From an uncultured Christensenellaceae bacterium (GTDB lineage Bacteria > Bacillota > Clostridia > Christensenellales > Pumilibacteraceae): a DNA stretch of 17,999 bases. Below, in pieces: positions 16,348 through 17,999 of the stretch. The translations under genes were made by a program, and so were the position numbers. The stretch is taken from positions 1 through 17,999 of the forward strand of contig CAJUQF010000036.1 in assembly GCA_910588315.1 (NCBI GenBank), in the 5' to 3' direction. The notes beneath the pieces are model-generated. The model worked only from the letters and a program-made list of their open reading frames with translations, ran no database searches and was not told where the DNA came from. Each line of letters starts with the position of its first letter. Positions within the stretch are counted from its first letter, which is position 1.

Positions 16348-17715
16348 TTAACCTATCATTATGTTGGCAGGAGGGAATTTCAATCCCGATCTGTCTTGCT
16401 TGGCGAACATCAGCCCGATACTCAGAGGCCCGAGCCTGCCTATAAACATAACCACCGCAAGCACGTAAAGCGCCGCGTCGGTCAGCCCCGGTACGATACC
16501 CATAGACAGACCGGTTGTCGTAAACGCCGAGACCGTGTCGTACAATATATATCCGACGGGGGAAATGCCGTCCGTCGCGCCTATTATGGAAACTCCGGTT
16601 AGTATCAAGGCGCTGCCGAGCATCAATACCGCAACAGCTCTCAAACCCGTTTTAAAGCTTATACTGCGCATTCCGACTACTATTTCGTCTTTCCCGCGCA
16701 ATCCGGCGACGCCCATGAGAACAAGTACGGCGAAAGTTGTTGTTTTTATCCCGCCGCCGGTCGAACACGGCGACGAGCCGATAAACATTATGACCGTGGA
16801 CATGACCGCGCCGGCAGCAGACAGCTTGGTCTGATCGAGCGACGAATATCCCGCAGTCGAGCTTGCCGTAACGGATTGGAACATGCTGTTCAGTAATTTT
16901 TCGCCTACGTTCATGCCTGCGGTATCGGGGGAAGAAAATTCCGATGCAAAGAAAAACAATGTGCCGAACGTCATGATGGACAGCGATACGATCAATACTG
17001 CCTTTGTGTGGAATCTGTACCGCTTATAACGAAATTTGCATTTGAGAATGTCATCGATGACGGGGAAACCGAATGCTCCGAGTATGGCTATAAATGCCAC
17101 TATCGTAATTATCCCGTAATTGCCGTTGTAGTCGGTGAGAGATCCGTACTCGTTGCCGACCCGACCCAAAATGTCGAATCCCGCATTGCAGAACGCGGAT
17201 ACGGAAGTGAACAGCGCCTGCCATACGCCTATCGCACCGTTTTTTACGCAAAAGAACGGCGTAAGCAGTCCCATGCCCGCAACTTCTATTATCAAAGTCA
17301 TAATGATGATATTGCGAACGAGCCGTACAACGCCTTTTATCTGATCCTGACCGAGCGCTTCCTGTATTGCGATACGATCTTTGAGCGTTATACGCTTTCT
17401 TATTATAATGAAAACGAAAGTGGCGATCGTCATAAATCCGAGTCCGCCGAATTGTATGAGTATAAGCAATATCGCTTGTCCGAATCCTGTGAACGACATA
17501 GCTGTCGGCGTGACGACGAGACCCGTGCCGCAAACACCGTTCATCGCCCAGAACACGGCGTGAGTAAAGCCCATCCATTTGCCGTCGGTATTGGAAGCGG
17601 GCAACGCCAAAAGAAATGCCCCGACAAACATCACGACAAGAAAGCCCAAAAATACTATCATCATGGGGCGCAATGCAAATCGCCGCTTATTTTTTTTGAT
17701 CGAATTGTGTTTCAT
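16348..17715 (-). CDS. ktrB: KtrB/TrkH-family K+ transporter membrane subunit
   Basis: This 455-residue integral membrane protein forms the K+ translocating pore of the Ktr system. The four pore-loop repeats with their filter glycines are visible at about residues 62-67 ('CGTGLV'), 173-181 ('SAFCNAGFD'), 283-292 ('TASSTAGYSS') and 396-404 ('SAFTTTGLS'). The family gating-loop signature 'GSSPCSTGGGIKTTT' lies at 313-327, with Cys where Gly is usual in SPGSTGGG. Length is normal for KtrB. I chose ATG 17715 (MKHNSIKK) because it overlaps the ispF stop as ATGA (17715-17712), the usual translational-coupling arrangement. An in-frame ATG at 17739 would add eight residues and overlap ispF by 28 bases. 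No clear Shine-Dalgarno precedes either start. It pairs with ktrA downstream. Confidence 0.95.
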   Translation of the reverse strand: MKHNSIKKNKRRFALRPMMIVFLGFLVVMFVGAFLLALPASNTDGKWMGFTHAVFWAMNGVCGTGLVVTPTAMSFTGFGQAILLILIQFGGLGFMTIATFVFIIIRKRITLKDRIAIQEALGQDQIKGVVRLVRNIIIMTLIIEVAGMGLLTPFFCVKNGAIGVWQALFTSVSAFCNAGFDILGRVGNEYGSLTDYNGNYGIITIVAFIAILGAFGFPVIDDILKCKFRYKRYRFHTKAVLIVSLSIMTFGTLFFFASEFSSPDTAGMNVGEKLLNSMFQSVTASSTAGYSSLDQTKLSAAGAVMSTVIMFIGSSPCSTGGGIKTTTFAVLVLMGVAGLRGKDEIVVGMRSISFKTGLRAVAVLMLGSALILTGVSIIGATDGISPVGYILYDTVSAFTTTGLSMGIVPGLTDAALYVLAVVMFIGRLGPLSIGLMFAKQDRSGLKFPPANIMIG

Positions 17716-17999
17716 TTTATTACACCGGTAAGTATACATGATGCGCTCGCCGCGATAGCCGCGCCATTGCCTACGATCCCGAGTCCTTCGGCTGTCGTTG
17801 CGGAAACGTTAACGGCGCTAGTGTTTATCCCGAGCGCCGAGGCAAGATTTTTTCGGATTTCCGGTATAATACCGCAAAGCTTGGGGCGTTCGGCTATAAC
17901 GACCGCAGATACGTTGTTTATCGTATACCCGGCGGAACGTAGCCTGTTCATTACTTCCGACAGCAATTTCATCGACGATATGCCGAGATATCGTTCGTC
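17712..17999 (-). CDS. ispF: IspF, 2-C-methyl-D-erythritol 2,4-cyclodiphosphate synthase (3' part, cut by window edge)
   Basis: The visible 95 C-terminal residues begin 'DERYLGISSMKLL' and match the second half of IspF, which cyclises CDP-ME-2-phosphate to MEcPP in the non-mevalonate isoprenoid pathway. Family marks are 'DERYLGISS' (usual FPDTDPxYKGADS), 'AVVIAERPKL' (usual TIIAQxPKL), and 'VSATTAEGLGIVGNG' (usual VKATTTExLGFxGRxEG) with its conserved Glu. The start lies beyond 17999. The Met at 17972 is internal, because the conserved sequence continues upstream of it to the edge. It could be stand-alone ispF or the end of an ispDF fusion; the window cannot tell. Its stop overlaps the ktrB start. 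Confidence 0.93.
   Translation of the reverse strand, partial: DERYLGISSMKLLSEVMNRLRSAGYTINNVSAVVIAERPKLCGIIPEIRKNLASALGINTSAVNVSATTAEGLGIVGNGAAIAASASCILTGVIK

Overview
The window looks like a chromosomal stretch from an uncultivated Gram-positive anaerobe, most likely in the Bacillota (class Clostridia). The signs are a PadR-type regulator, KtrA/KtrB potassium uptake genes beside an MEP-pathway ispF, a perfect SigA-type promoter, strong AAAGGAG/AGAGGTG ribosome sites on some genes, and a very large surface protein held by a C-terminal membrane helix. Lineage below phylum is inference: there is no rRNA or marker gene here.

Left block (1-3361, minus strand): a probable three-gene operon transcribed leftward from a consensus promoter at 3333-3361. 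In transcription order it holds (i) a PadR-type winged-helix protein fused through a long Pro/Ala/acidic linker to four predicted membrane helices, (ii) a complete tyrosine recombinase, and (iii) a 126-residue protein whose pattern resembles the Spo0A C-terminal DNA-binding fold. Gaps between the genes are only 15 and 9 bases. Beyond the operon, 1-154 carries a short hairpin and a nested inverted repeat of the kind dispersed in intergenic DNA.

Central block (3362-15578, plus strand): a divergent promoter region with a 21-bp exact direct repeat leads into a giant surface-protein gene. It begins with an export signal and an ALK-type glycine-rich domain, continues through many cadherin/Ig-like repeats with acidic Asp motifs, and ends in one transmembrane helix and a roughly 85-residue cytoplasmic tail. 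The gene is broken into two reading frames near 6284-6341. The second frame has no ribosome site or signal peptide, and one repeat unit spans the junction. The two parts are therefore best read as a single ~3,950-residue protein with a one-base frameshift, either real or from assembly.

Right block (15543-17999): a bidirectional terminator separates the giant gene from a convergent minus-strand group, ispF (cut by the window edge), ktrB and ktrA. This is conserved housekeeping: isoprenoid precursor synthesis and KtrAB K+ uptake.

Working idea for the unusual part: the membrane-linked PadR protein and the giant surface protein share one intergenic control region. The PadR protein, recombinase and Spo0A_C-like protein could form a module that controls the surface protein. 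This is inferred from gene order only.
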